DNA from: Coriobacteriaceae bacterium AF45-21
Lineage (GTDB): Bacteria; Actinomycetota; Coriobacteriia; Coriobacteriales; Coriobacteriaceae
Length of the DNA stretch: 62,143 nucleotides
Direction: 5' to 3'
Assembly: GCA_027682925.1 (NCBI GenBank)
Contig: JAQCYU010000012.1
Location: forward strand, 1 to 62,143
Under the pieces are notes generated by a model. It worked only from the letters and a program-made list of their open reading frames with translations. It was not told the DNA's origin and made no database searches. Positions within the stretch are counted from its first letter, which is position 1. Each line of letters begins with the position of its first letter. Of this stretch, positions 44,176 to 56,999 are shown piece by piece. The translations under genes and the position numbers were made by a program.

Positions 44176-45452
44176 TTAGGCGCTGTATTTGTTAGCCTCA
44201 CCAAAAGTGCCAGCCTCGACGATCCAGCCGTCCTTCATGATGACGTCCATGTTGTCGGTGTTGAGCACGTGGATGTCGGCGGCGACGTCACCGTTGACAA
44301 CCAGCAGGTCGGCGCACTTGCCGGCCTCGATGGAACCGGTCTCGTCCTCGATGTGGCACATCTTGGCACCGTTGAGGGTGGCGCAGGTGATGGTCTCGAC
44401 CGGAGTGAAGCCGATCTTGTCGACGAACTCGTACATCTCCTCGATGGAGCAGGTGCGTACGGGGTGACGAAGGAGAAGGAGTCGGAGCCGATCGTCATGA
44501 CGACGCCGCGCTTCTTGGCCTCGCGCAGGCAGTCGTAGTTGCGCTGCAGCTCCTTCTCGACCAGGGTGCCCTCGTACTTGTCGTGCAGCTCGGGGACGTA
44601 GACGGGCGGATAGGTGGCGTACCAGGTGGGCAGGAAGGCGATCGTCGGGGTGAAGAAGGTGCCCTGCTCGGCCATGAGGTCCATGGTGCGCTCATCGATA
44701 TCGAAGCCGTGAATCAGCTGCTCGCAGCCAAAGCGGACGGAATCGTAGGCGGCGGCGTGGTTGTTGTAGCAGTGACTCCACACGGGGATGCCGACCATCT
44801 TTGCCTCTTCGACCACGGCCTGGATCTCCTCGGAGCAATAGTGCTGGTCGCGACCGGAATCCCAACGCCAGATGCCGCCACCGGTAGCCCAGATCTTGAT
44901 GGCATCGGGGTTCTCGCGCAGGCGACGACGGACGGCCTTGCGCAGATCCCAAGGACCATCGACCTGGTCGCCCCAGGGATGGGATTCCTTGTTGAGCTCC
45001 TGGGTGCAGTGGTGGGAGTCACCGTGGCCGGCAACGCGGCAGAAGCCAAGACCAGTGGCCAGAACGCGCGGGCCCTTAAAGACGCCCTTGTCGATGCAGT
45101 CGCGAATCTGGATACCAAAGCGGCCGATCTCGCAGACGGTGGTGAGGCCGTGGGTGAGGCAGTCGTAGGCCTGCTTGACGGCGACGGCCTGCTTCTCGAG
45201 GAGCGGCTGCATGACCCAATCGGTGTCATCGTCGGTCAGGTTGCCCGAGAAGTGCAGGTGGGTGTCGATCAGGCCGGGAAGGACGGTCTTGCCAGCGGCG
45301 TCGATAACCTCAACGCCCTCGGGAAGGTCTTGCATAGCACCGGCATACTCGATCTTGCCGTTGTCGTCGACGAGAACGAGGGAGTTCTCGACCGGCTCGG
45401 CACCGGTACCGTCGATGAGCTTGCCGCCAACGATTGCGTACTTAGTGGACAT
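44176..45452 (-). CDS. Amidohydrolase, imidazolonepropionase/prolidase-like (one frameshift)
   Basis: About 425 aa. The metal site has GLIDTHLHFSG (HxH, near 60-70), a metal-Lys region DAIKIWATGGG, IPVWSHCYNN, QLIHGFDID and the Asp in TIGSDSFSF, followed by the amidohydrolase end GSIEAGKCADLLVVNGD. It probably hydrolyses a dipeptide or a cyclic amide. The frame breaks near 44460: restoring one G turns YAPAPSRR into YGTCSIEEMYE. AAGGAGG precedes the start. It follows the APC permease by 131 bp, so uptake and hydrolysis of one compound is likely. Confidence 0.85.
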
Positions 45453-45583
45453 GGTTCCTCCTTATGGATCCATATAGTGGGCGAGGCCATGTTGGGTTAT
45501 GACCTCACAAAGCTACCCAAGTGGTGCCGGGTTCGGTGCGCGGAAGAGAGGGGTCCGCGCACCCGATCCGCCCCGGCTAGGCG

Positions 45584-47034
45584 TTATTTTTTGCGGGAAT
45601 TGGTGAAGGCCATGAGAGCCAGGCCAACGGCCAGCCAGCCGATCACGATGCTCCACTCCACCATGTTGAGGGAGGCGGGAGAGAACGGGACCACGAGCAG
45701 GCCGATGATGACGGCGCAGGCAGCGACAGCGAGGCTGATGCCAAACTTGCCGCCGGGCACCTCGTAGGGACGAGGCAGGTCGGGCTCGGTGAAGCGCATG
45801 CGCAGGCAAGCGAGGGCGACCATGCCGCAGGAGAAGATGAAGCGAGAGCCGACACGTTGGTCAGAGGGATGAGCATGTTCTTGCCCAGGAACGGGCCGAT
45901 GACGGTGATGACGCCCAGAACGGCGCAGGCGAGCTTGGGAGCGCCGGACTTGGGATCGACCTCGGCGAACTTCTCGGGCAGCTGGCCCTTGCGGCCCATG
46001 GCGAGCATGATGCGGCTCGTGGCGCCGTAGAAGGAGTTCATCGGGCCCATGGGTCCAAGCGTGGCGATGACGAGCATGGCCAGGTACAGGAGCATGTTGA
46101 TGCCCTTGAGGCAGGCCAGCGCGGGAACCGGGCTCTTAACAAACTCATGCCAGTCGAGGATGGTGCCGAACGAGTAGATGCAGACCATGTAGAAGCCGCC
46201 GGCGGCCAGCAGGGCCAGGGAGATGATCTTGCCGAACTTGTTCCAGTTGAGGCCCTCGGCTGCTTCCTCAGCCTGCTGAGGAATAGTATCGAAGCCGGCG
46301 TAGAAGAACGGGGTCAAAACCAGGACCGACACGATGCCGGCGAACAGGCTGGTGCCCTCGGTAGCGGGCTTGCCGCCGCCAGCACCGGTGACCTGGGAGA
46401 ACACGGGCATGGCGTGTTCCGGCGAACCGGTGAACAGCGAGACACCCATGGCGAGCAGCATGCCGCAGAGCAGAGCCTTGGTCAGGAAGGCCTGGAGCTT
46501 GGCGGCCGAGCTGGCACCGCGGAAGTTGAGGAAGATGACGTAGACTGCAAAGCCGAGCGCGATTAGCGTCGGGAACAAGTAAACGTCGGCGCCCAAGATG
46601 GTGTAGAGCTTGACGGCGCGCAGCCACTCAAGACCGGGCAGGCTGCCGAACATCTCGGACACGAGGGTCGAAATGGCGATGGCCTCCCACGGGCACAGGA
46701 TGCCGTTGCCCAGGGCCAGGAGCCAACCGGTGATGTAGCTCAGCGTACGGCCAAAGCTACGGTCGACATACTCGACGATGCCGCCCGAGATGGGGATAGC
46801 AGCCGTGAGCTCACCGAAAACAGCTCCGACGGGCACGAGGAAGATTGCACCCAAGAGGAATGCGATCATAGCGGGAACGGGACCACCGCCCACGACCATC
46901 CAGTCGCCGACCTGCAGGACCCAGCCAGTTCCGATGATGGCACCGAAACCGATGGTGAAGAAGTTCCAGAGCGAAAGCGTTTTCTTCATGCCGCCGTTAC
47001 CTTCGACTGCAACTTCTGCGTTCTTGTCCGCCAT
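45584..47034 (-). CDS. APC-family amino-acid permease (one frameshift)
   Basis: About 484 aa with twelve predicted helices. The start SLWNFFTIGFGAIIGTGWVL carries the GAIIG substrate-backbone loop of APC permeases; AIPISGGIVEYVDR and TPFFYAGFDTIPQQAEE are also typical. The frame breaks near 45850: one restored base gives SALRFIFSCGMVALACLRMRF. AGGAGGGG precedes the ATG. The gene heads an operon with the amidohydrolase. Two short hairpins lie in its leader (47048-47101). Substrate: an amino acid or peptide derivative, not resolved. Confidence 0.87.
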
Positions 47035-47047
47035 TGTTCCCCTCCTT

Positions 47048-47101
47048 TCCTTATTGACGCCTCTTTGGCGTCACCCCTTGCGCGGTCTGTTTTACCGCGC
47101 G
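47048..47101 (-). promoter_or_regulatory. Two leader hairpins before the permease gene
   Basis: GACGCC-TCTTT-GGCGTC and GCGCGGT-CTGTTTT-ACCGCGC lie just upstream of the ribosome site. They could form a transcription or translation attenuator. No known riboswitch is recognised. Confidence 0.4.
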
Positions 47102-47395
47102 CTTTTATTTCGTGGCTTTAAGATACGGCCTTGGCACAGCAGCGCCGCTTGCGACTCGACCGAAGGCAGAACTGCAAAACGAGCGGCGCTGTTTTTGGGA
47201 CGAACGGCGCGGTTTGCCACTCATTGTTGCCGCCCGTCCGACGGGCGTACGCTCATCGGACGCATATAGAGATGTTTTTGAAGCCGTGCGTTTTGCGCCT
47301 TTCGTACCGTTTACCGAGCTTTTGACGCGCAGACCCATTTGTTGCACATCTTTTTTGTAGGATAGACAGGTTATACATGAGACAAGGCGGTACGA

Positions 47396-48430
47396 ATGGC
47401 ATACGGATACAACGACGGTGATCAACGGCGACAAAGCGTTCGCCTTGCTGGCCGCACCACGCCGACGCCTAGAAGTGCCACGAGCAGCAATCCGCAACGC
47501 CCTCAAGAGCAACCCAGGCCTTCGTCTCGGCAGCAGACAAGCAGAACACGGCAGAGTGGCCGTCCGAGCACGGGCACAAGCGCGCAGCAAGATAGCCGCT
47601 TGGGCGCGCGCACTCGACAGCGCCAAGCCGAGGTTCCGCAACTGCGCCGCAACGGCGCACGTCAGCCCGGCATCCATATCAACCGCTTCTTTTCGCATCC
47701 CCAAGGCGGACGCGACGGCAAGCCCTACCGCTCGACATCGCACGTGAATGCCCCCGCCCTGCCGGCTCGTCGGCTTTGCCTCGCACTGTGCTCTATCCTC
47801 ATCTGTCTGGTCTTTGTGCTTATGAGCTCCTGTATGTCCCACGGCTCGGCCGGTCTCGAGCCCACCGCCGAGGACAAGCTGCTCAAGGCCCCCGTCGCGC
47901 CCGGTTATTCTTTCGCCTTTTCGACCCCGCGCTCGCAATGGCAAGCCGGCACGATGCCGCATATCTATCAGATCGACCCTGCATGGTCGGAGCTGCCTTA
48001 CGCCGGCGGTACCATCCGCCAAAATGCTTGCGGGCCTACGTGCCTCACTATGGTCTATATCTTTAAGACGGGACGCACCGATATGACTCCCGTCGATATG
48101 TGCGCGCTTTCCGAGGCAGGCAATTACGCCCCCACCGGTGCAACCGAATGGTCGTTTATGACGAGCGGTGCGTGGCAGTTGGGACTTAACGGAACGGAGC
48201 TTCATAACGATCGCGACTCGATGACTCAGGCGCTACGTTCGGGAGCGCCCGTCATCGCCGCCGTTCGGCCGGGCACCTTTACCAACGTGGGCCACTACAT
48301 TGTGCTTTACGGTATTGACGACGCCGACCAGATTGAAGTCTTCGATCCCAACTCGGCCAGCCGCAGCGCCCGCCGCTGGGGCGTCGTAGAGGTCCTCAAC
48401 GAAGTCGAAGCCATGTGGGCCTACTACTAG
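47396..48430 (+). CDS. C39-like cysteine peptidase, membrane-anchored
   Basis: 344 aa. The first 120 residues are rich in Arg, Gln, Ser and Thr with no fold apparent. One membrane helix (about 128-148, LCLALCSILICLVFVLMSS) puts the C-terminal half outside. That half has the peptidase signature: QNACGPTCL (catalytic Cys), VGHYIVLYG (His) and FDPNS (Asn/Asp). It probably acts on cell-wall peptides or secreted proteins. AAGGCGG precedes the ATG. The stop TAG forms the first bases of a 320-bp inverted-repeat element. Confidence 0.83.
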   Translation: MAYGYNDGDQRRQSVRLAGRTTPTPRSATSSNPQRPQEQPRPSSRQQTSRTRQSGRPSTGTSAQQDSRLGARTRQRQAEVPQLRRNGARQPGIHINRFFSHPQGGRDGKPYRSTSHVNAPALPARRLCLALCSILICLVFVLMSSCMSHGSAGLEPTAEDKLLKAPVAPGYSFAFSTPRSQWQAGTMPHIYQIDPAWSELPYAGGTIRQNACGPTCLTMVYIFKTGRTDMTPVDMCALSEAGNYAPTGATEWSFMTSGAWQLGLNGTELHNDRDSMTQALRSGAPVIAAVRPGTFTNVGHYIVLYGIDDADQIEVFDPNSASRSARRWGVVEVLNEVEAMWAYY

Positions 48431-48748
48431 TCATTGGGGACAGACTTAAATGAGTGGTCGTCGGGGACAGTCTTACGGACGCCGGCCGAGAGCAGACGAA
48501 AAGGGCCATCCCGAACTGCTTGGAACTGCCAGCACGGAAAGCGCATCCTGCTTTGGGGCCCAATAGCGGGATGCGCTTTCCGTTAGCGGCCTGTTTGGGA
48601 AACTGGGGGCCATTTTTCGGGCAAATTCCGGGATGTATTTTCCGGTTGAGGGCCCCGGGGAAACTGTGCCCCATTTTGGACGCTCATTGTGGGATGCACT
48701 TTCCGCAGTTGATTGGTGCTACTCATTTAAGTCTGTCCCCAATGACTA
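48428..48748. mobile_element. 320-bp MITE-like element with 28-bp terminal inverted repeats
   Basis: TAGTCATTGGGGACAGACTT... (48428-48455) is a perfect inverted match to 48721-48748. Inside, ACGGAAAGCGCATCC and GGGATGCGCTTTCCGT form a stem, and related GGGATGYAYTTTCCG boxes recur near 48627 and 48692. It has no reading frame. It replaces the immediate 3' flank of the C39 gene and shares its ends with the palindrome at 10673-10728. Confidence 0.7.
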
Positions 48749-48759
48749 CCGATAGCAAA

Positions 48760-48789
48760 AGCCCCGCAGCCGGAGCGGACTGCGGGACT
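48760..48789 (-). terminator. Terminator after carbamate kinase
   Basis: AGTCCCGCAG and CTGCGGGGCT pair around TCCGCTCCGG, then TTTTGC on the minus strand. Confidence 0.8.
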
Positions 48790-48854
48790 CATGAAGAGAG
48801 GCTAGTTTGTGGGCGTCTTGCCTGGCGCCCACGAGAGAGGCAACAGAGTAGAGG

Positions 48855-49817
48855 CTACTCGTGAATGCGGGTACCGGAGAGACCGGCCATGGTCTCGGCG
48901 GCCTTGTCCAGGGCACCGATGATGCAGGTGCGGCCCTTGCGGGAGCGGGCAAACTTGATGGCGGCGCGGACCTTGGGCTCCATGGAACCCTTGCCGAACT
49001 GACCCTCGTCGGCCAGGCGCTCGGCCTCGTCGGCGGTGATGTCCTCGAGCTCCTCCTGGTTGGGCTTGCCAAAGTTGATGGCGACATGCTCAACGGCGGT
49101 CAGCAGGAACAGAACGTCGGCGTCGCAGTCCTCGGCCAGCAGCTCGCCGCCCAGGTCCTTGTCGATGACGGCGGGAACGCCCTTGTAGCAGCCCTTGTTC
49201 TCGTAGTCGCGGACGACGGGGATGCCGCCGCCACCGCAGGCGATGACGATAAACTCGTTGTCGAGCAAGTTGAGGATGGAGTCAGCCTCGACGATCTTCT
49301 TGGGATCAGGGGAAGCGACAACGCGACGCCAGCCGCGGCCGGAATCCTCGACGAAGACCTTGGAAGGATCCTCGGCCATGAACTCCTTGGCCTGCTCCTC
49401 GGTGTAGAAGGGGCCGATCGGCTTGGTCGGGTTCTTGAACGCGGGATCGTCCGGGTCGCACTCGATCTGGGTGACGACGGTGGCGGCGTGCCAACGCTTA
49501 TAGCGCTTGTGCATCTCGCGGCCGATGCCCTGCTGCAGGTGATAGCCAATGTAGCCCTGGGACATGGCGCCGCACTCGGGCAGCGGCATCTCGGGGGTGC
49601 CGATGGCGTCGTGGGCGGCGGCGAAGGCGTTCTGGATCATGCCGACCTGCGGGCCGTTGCCGTGGGTGATGATGATCTCGTTACCCTGCTCGATAAGACC
49701 AAGGAGAGCGTGGGCGGTGTTGCTCACGGCCTGGATCTGCTCGACGGGGTTGTTGCCGAGGGCGTTGCCGCCGAGGGCGACGACAATACGATCGGGCTTG
49801 CCAAGAGGCTTAGACAT
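48855..49817 (-). CDS. arcC: Carbamate kinase
   Basis: A 320-aa kinase that makes ATP from carbamoyl phosphate, the last step of arginine, agmatine or purine-derived fermentation. Motifs: VALGGNALGNN (12-22), THGNGPQVG (about 50-58), CGGGGIPVV (about 210) and KDLGGELLAEDCDADVLFLLTAVEHV in two parts. The start at 49817 has GAAAGGA upstream. No arcA or arcB is adjacent, so it stands alone here. It is intact. Confidence 0.95.
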   Translation of the reverse strand: MSKPLGKPDRIVVALGGNALGNNPVEQIQAVSNTAHALLGLIEQGNEIIITHGNGPQVGMIQNAFAAAHDAIGTPEMPLPECGAMSQGYIGYHLQQGIGREMHKRYKRWHAATVVTQIECDPDDPAFKNPTKPIGPFYTEEQAKEFMAEDPSKVFVEDSGRGWRRVVASPDPKKIVEADSILNLLDNEFIVIACGGGGIPVVRDYENKGCYKGVPAVIDKDLGGELLAEDCDADVLFLLTAVEHVAINFGKPNQEELEDITADEAERLADEGQFGKGSMEPKVRAAIKFARSRKGRTCIIGALDKAAETMAGLSGTRIHE

Positions 49818-50477
49818 TGCTGGAATCCTTTCTGTAAAAGGCCTACAACCCATTAATAACCCGCGTCCGTGCAATACGCGAGTTTATTAAGGTTTATATT
49901 CTCTTTATCGCTCATTTTATTCATTTTGAAAATAGTTTAACGGTGAACGGTCGTTTTTACCCGCTCAGCGTAAAGAAGCCCAGCTCACACATGTTTACGT
50001 CATCTACGTGCGACTTTATTTAATTAGAGCAGAGATTAGGCTGGATTATGCAAACTATATCTTTGCTAAACACATAACCGACACTGCAATTATTTACTCG
50101 CACTATACGAGATTCTATGCACTTGCAAGACAAGTATGCACCCCTGCAATAACACGGGGCTTTTCATCCAACAAAAGGGATAGCCGAACGCGCTTCACTT
50201 TGCGGCAAGCGATTGTGAGTTCGCAGTATGGAACTTTACCGTCGGATACTGCATGAACGCCGCTGATGCCCTTTCGCTCCTGCCCACCCAAGCAGCCGAG
50301 AACGCTAACGGCGTCCCCAGCGTTTTCGCATGGCACCGCGCCGACTCGATGGCTTTGAGACCTAAGCGAATCTTTGCTATCTGCCAATTTTTGTACGATT
50401 TGGGTCAAATCTATTTGCCAATTTTTGTATGATTATGGGCAAATCTATTTGCCAATTTTTGTCAATGAGGTGTTTTA
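49818..50477. other. AT-rich 660-bp gap before the ATPase gene
   Basis: This stretch is clearly lower in GC than its surroundings, and no gene in it can be supported. It probably holds the promoters of arcC and of the ATPase gene. Its last 100 bp hold a three-copy 34-bp repeat. The AT-richness continues in part into the ATPase gene, which suggests a horizontally acquired segment. Confidence 0.6.
50382..50462. repeat. Three-copy 34-bp direct repeat upstream of the ATPase gene
   Basis: TGCCAATTTTTGT starts at 50382, 50416 and 50450, exactly 34 bp apart. The spacer TATGATTATGGGCAAATCTAT is conserved between the copies in part. The last copy ends 16 bp before the ATG, so it could be an operator array read by the gene's own product or another regulator. 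Confidence 0.75.
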
Positions 50478-51839
50478 ATGCTACGCCGTAAGGTCACTGA
50501 CAGGCTTTTGAGCTGGAAGAACGACTCCGATAAAGCGTTGCTTGTTATCGGTGCGCGTCAGATTGGCAAGAGCTATGCGATTCGCGCGTTTGGTAAAGAC
50601 AACTACGCGTCGTATTTTGAGGCCAATTTGCTGCTCGATGCCGAGGCAAGAGATGTGCTCATTGGCGCTAAGAACGCCGTTGACTTTATCAACCGCGTGG
50701 CCCTTCTTGCGGATGCACCGCTTGTTGAGGGAGATACGCTTATCTTTGTCGATGAAATACAGGAGTATCTGCAGATCGTCACGCTCATGAAGGCGTTGGT
50801 CGAGGACGGGCGCTTTAGCTATGTCTTCTCGGGGTCTATGCTTGGGACTGAGTTTAAGGGGATCTCTTCTTTCCCGGTGGGGTATGTCGAGCACATTGTT
50901 ATGCGACCAATGGATTTTGAAGAGTTTTGTTGGGCAAACAGCATCAGCGAGAATGTGCTTGCAGACATCCGCAGCTGCCTTGTCGAGAGGCGTCCCGTCG
51001 AAAACTATATTCATGAGGCGATGCTCAAAAACTTTAGAGCTTATATCGTTTGCGGCGGCATGCCGGAGGTCGTACAGAACTATATTGATTCGGGTTATTC
51101 ACTCGTGAGGACGCGTGAGCTTCAAATTCAGCTTGTCGATCAGTACAAAAGTGATATCTCTAAATATGCATCGACTCGAGCGTTTAACGTTCGCGCGATT
51201 TTCGAACAAATTCCCGTTCAGCTTGAGGCGGAGTCCCATCGCTTTGTTGTTTCATCCCTGGGCGAGGGGGCTCGCCTTCAAAAATACGAGCAGGATTTCC
51301 TATGGCTGGTGAACGCGGGCGTCGGTTTGATGGTCGCCCAGGTGACGGAGGCCCGAAGTCCTCTTAAGAGGACAGAAAAGGCGACCGCCTTTAAACTATA
51401 CGAGTCTGATACAGGCATGCTCGCATCACGGTATCCCGGCAGCACGGCACGCGCTGTCTACCTTGATATGAAAACCCCCAACCTCGGCGGTCTCTATGAG
51501 AACGTGGTCGCGCAGGAGCTTGTCGCCCTTGGAACTGATGCATGGTACTACCAGACACGCGAGGTCGGCGAAGTTGACTTTGTGATCGAAGGCACCCGTG
51601 GGCACGTTGTCCCAATCGAGGTCAAATCGGGCAAGAAGGTTCGAGCCCATGCGGCCCTCGACCGTCTGATGAGCGTGAGCGAGTACAAAATCCCCGAGGC
51701 CGTTGTGCTAAGCCACGAGAACCTCAGCAAAGAGGGCAAGGTCCTGTACGTTCCAATCTATATGACATTCTGCCTCGATGAGTTTATGGAAAAGGACGAC
51801 CCCAACAACGATTTCTCGTTTGCACCCATATCCCTCTAG
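50478..51839 (+). CDS. AAA+ ATPase with DUF4143/nuclease-like C-terminus
   Basis: A 453-aa protein with Walker A IGARQIGKSYAI (24-35) and a Walker B-like TLIFVDEIQEY. The DUF4143 region follows, with GGLYENVVAQELVAL, then GEVDFVIEGTRGHVVPIEVKSGK, a PD-(D/E)XK-like core. The family is widespread, often transferred between bacteria, and its role is unknown; defence and toxin-antitoxin-like roles have been suggested. Codon use is more AT-rich than the neighbours. GAGGTG precedes the ATG. It is preceded by a 34-bp repeat array and followed by a large hairpin. No partner gene is adjacent. Confidence 0.85.
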   Translation: MLRRKVTDRLLSWKNDSDKALLVIGARQIGKSYAIRAFGKDNYASYFEANLLLDAEARDVLIGAKNAVDFINRVALLADAPLVEGDTLIFVDEIQEYLQIVTLMKALVEDGRFSYVFSGSMLGTEFKGISSFPVGYVEHIVMRPMDFEEFCWANSISENVLADIRSCLVERRPVENYIHEAMLKNFRAYIVCGGMPEVVQNYIDSGYSLVRTRELQIQLVDQYKSDISKYASTRAFNVRAIFEQIPVQLEAESHRFVVSSLGEGARLQKYEQDFLWLVNAGVGLMVAQVTEARSPLKRTEKATAFKLYESDTGMLASRYPGSTARAVYLDMKTPNLGGLYENVVAQELVALGTDAWYYQTREVGEVDFVIEGTRGHVVPIEVKSGKKVRAHAALDRLMSVSEYKIPEAVVLSHENLSKEGKVLYVPIYMTFCLDEFMEKDDPNNDFSFAPISL

Positions 51840-51889
51840 GCCATCTGGGTCCGCAACTAGGTCCCCCTCTATGCCCAAAGCAGCGCGTG

Positions 51890-51912
51890 GTTTCGCGGCA
51901 AAGCCGCGAAAC
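51890..51912. repeat. Short perfect hairpin with GGGGAC outer arms
   Basis: GTTTCGCGGC-AAA-GCCGCGAAAC, a perfect 10-bp stem, sits between GTCCCC (51861) and GGGGAC (51919), so it joins the GGGGAC family. It may terminate the ATPase gene. Confidence 0.65.
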
Positions 51913-51982
51913 AGCGAAGGGGACAAAAGCCCCCCACAACCACGTCCTTCATCCGCCCACACAATCCGAGGACGTAGTCATA

Positions 51983-52107
51983 GCAGGATCTGAGGGCTAA
52001 CCTTCGCGGACATTCCGCAGGACGAAAGAGCCCCCGCCGCACGTAGTGCGCAGCGGGGGTTCTTTCATGTCCGAGGACGTCCGCGAAGGTTAGCCCTCAG
52101 ATCCTGC
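51983..52107. repeat. 125-bp hairpin downstream of the pyruvate:ferredoxin oxidoreductase gene
   Basis: Perfect 29-bp arms (51983-52011 and 52079-52107) enclose a second stem (GAAAGAGCCCCCGC with GCGGGGGTTCTTTC) and a terminal CGCAC-GTA-GTGCG hairpin. It starts 11 bp past the oxidoreductase stop. The inner stem could terminate transcription; the size is far beyond an ordinary terminator. Confidence 0.85.
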
Positions 52108-52117
52108 GGTGGGAGAC

Positions 52118-55654
<3,537 letters not shown>

Positions 55655-56057
55655 ATACCCCTCTCCTCTCATATAGGTATACAGGCCCCGGCGATCGCCG
55701 GGATGTTGGCGTGATGGGATTTACGCTGTTGCTTCCCAATCATCTGGCAGGCAGGCTCAGCAGCAGGTACGTGGCGTGGAGAGAAGACATGCCGAGGCGA
55801 GGGGCAACTGATGCGCCCCACAGACCCGACCGCCCGTCTTGCACATGACCGAGCGCCGCAAAGGCCGCATGCCGGATGCTCCCGGGCACGCCCCGGCGAT
55901 GGGAAGCGCCCGCAACGGAAATCCGCATGCGGGTTTATTGTACCCCGCCGTCAAGTGTAATTTCGGCAAATATAGGCGGGCGGTAAAGGTTTACCTCGGG
56001 TGACTGCCGGGAGCAAAATGATCACTTGGGGACGGAGGGACCATTTGGCGGGACTGG
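55655..56057 (-). promoter_or_regulatory. Long leader region before the oxidoreductase gene
   Basis: A 403-bp gap with no credible gene. TACAAT (55942-55937, minus strand) preceded by GGGG is a possible -10 box, giving a leader of about 280 bases. Near the gene is a perfect 16-bp palindrome, CCCGGCGATCGCCGGG (about 55687-55702). TTGGGGACG near 56027 is another GGGGAC-family core. No riboswitch class is recognised. Confidence 0.4.
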
Positions 56058-56996
56058 CTAGAGGGCACCGAAGAGGATGGCGTAGGTAGTGGATTCGCCG
56101 AGCTTGAGCTCGTCGCCGGGATTGAGTTGGGCGGAACGGCCGGGCTCGACCTGAATGCAGACGCGCGTGGCCCCGTTTACCACCACGGTTCCGTTGGTAG
56201 ACGACAAGTCCTCGACGTGCCAGATATTTTGAGCATCGCACCAGATATGGGCATGGCGGGCCGAGACATCGTCGCCGACGTCGGTAATATCGCCCTCACC
56301 AGTGGCCAGCGCGCCAATCTCAACACCCTGCTCACTCGGCTGAATCCAGCGCGGGGCGCTCACGACAAAACTGTTTTGCACGCGCAGCAAGCCCAAAGGG
56401 TGCGCCGGGGCGGGGTCGCGCTCGCCTGCGGTCATCGACATGCCAAGCGAACGCGGCGTGGAGGTGCCTCCGCCACAGGTCGCGTGCGCGTAGTCGATGG
56501 CATAGTTCACCGAGGACCGCACATCCGCCGAACAACCGACGGCGACAAACAGCACCAGCACGGCCTCGGCGCGCTCGGCGGGCATGAGTTCCGCCGCCTG
56601 GGACAGGCGATCGAGCGCGTTGCGATAGAGATTCGTGTCCTGGCGGCACTCTTCGAGCGCGCGTACCATCAGTTCACCTGCAGGACCGCACACCATATTG
56701 ATCACAGCCGTGGAGTCCATGGGATTTCGCTGGCGCAGGGCCAGTTGCGACATAATACGCGCAGCCGAGGTACCGTATTCGGCAAAGTAGCGCTGCTGAA
56801 GCGTGCCGACCGGCGCGCGAACGATAAAGCGGGAAACCCAAGAGCGATCGGCGGCCCGGCTCTGCGGGCTGCGGCCGTCGGCGAGCGGACGGGACGAAAG
56901 CACCAAGCCGCACAGCTCGATATGGCTCAGATGCGCCGCGCGCTTAAAGATGTCAAACATGGCCCCGCATGGGGTGAGCTCAACTTGAGATGCCAT
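56058..56996 (-). CDS. FHA-domain protein
   Basis: A 312-aa protein with a C-terminal FHA domain (about 215-310; ISRHxH-like SARHAHI and LSSTNGTVVVNG), which binds phosphothreonine peptides. The N-terminal 200 residues are not recognised and are Ala- and Arg-rich, probably helical. The start lies 3 bp after the kinase stop, with AAGGAGG inside the kinase end as ribosome site. It is the third gene of an envelope protein-kinase-FHA cassette and probably reads phosphorylation by that kinase. Confidence 0.83.
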   Translation of the reverse strand: MASQVELTPCGAMFDIFKRAAHLSHIELCGLVLSSRPLADGRSPQSRAADRSWVSRFIVRAPVGTLQQRYFAEYGTSAARIMSQLALRQRNPMDSTAVINMVCGPAGELMVRALEECRQDTNLYRNALDRLSQAAELMPAERAEAVLVLFVAVGCSADVRSSVNYAIDYAHATCGGGTSTPRSLGMSMTAGERDPAPAHPLGLLRVQNSFVVSAPRWIQPSEQGVEIGALATGEGDITDVGDDVSARHAHIWCDAQNIWHVEDLSSTNGTVVVNGATRVCIQVEPGRSAQLNPGDELKLGESTTYAILFGAL

Positions 56997-56999
56997 GAC

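Noticed and set aside
48428..48748. Insertion sequence with a transposase
   Set aside because: The element has terminal inverted repeats but no reading frame; no transposase was seen anywhere in the window.
50115..50408. 97-residue reading frame on the minus strand in the AT-rich gap
   Set aside because: No ribosome site, no recognised motif, and it covers part of the 34-bp repeat array. It could be a gene remnant but cannot be supported.
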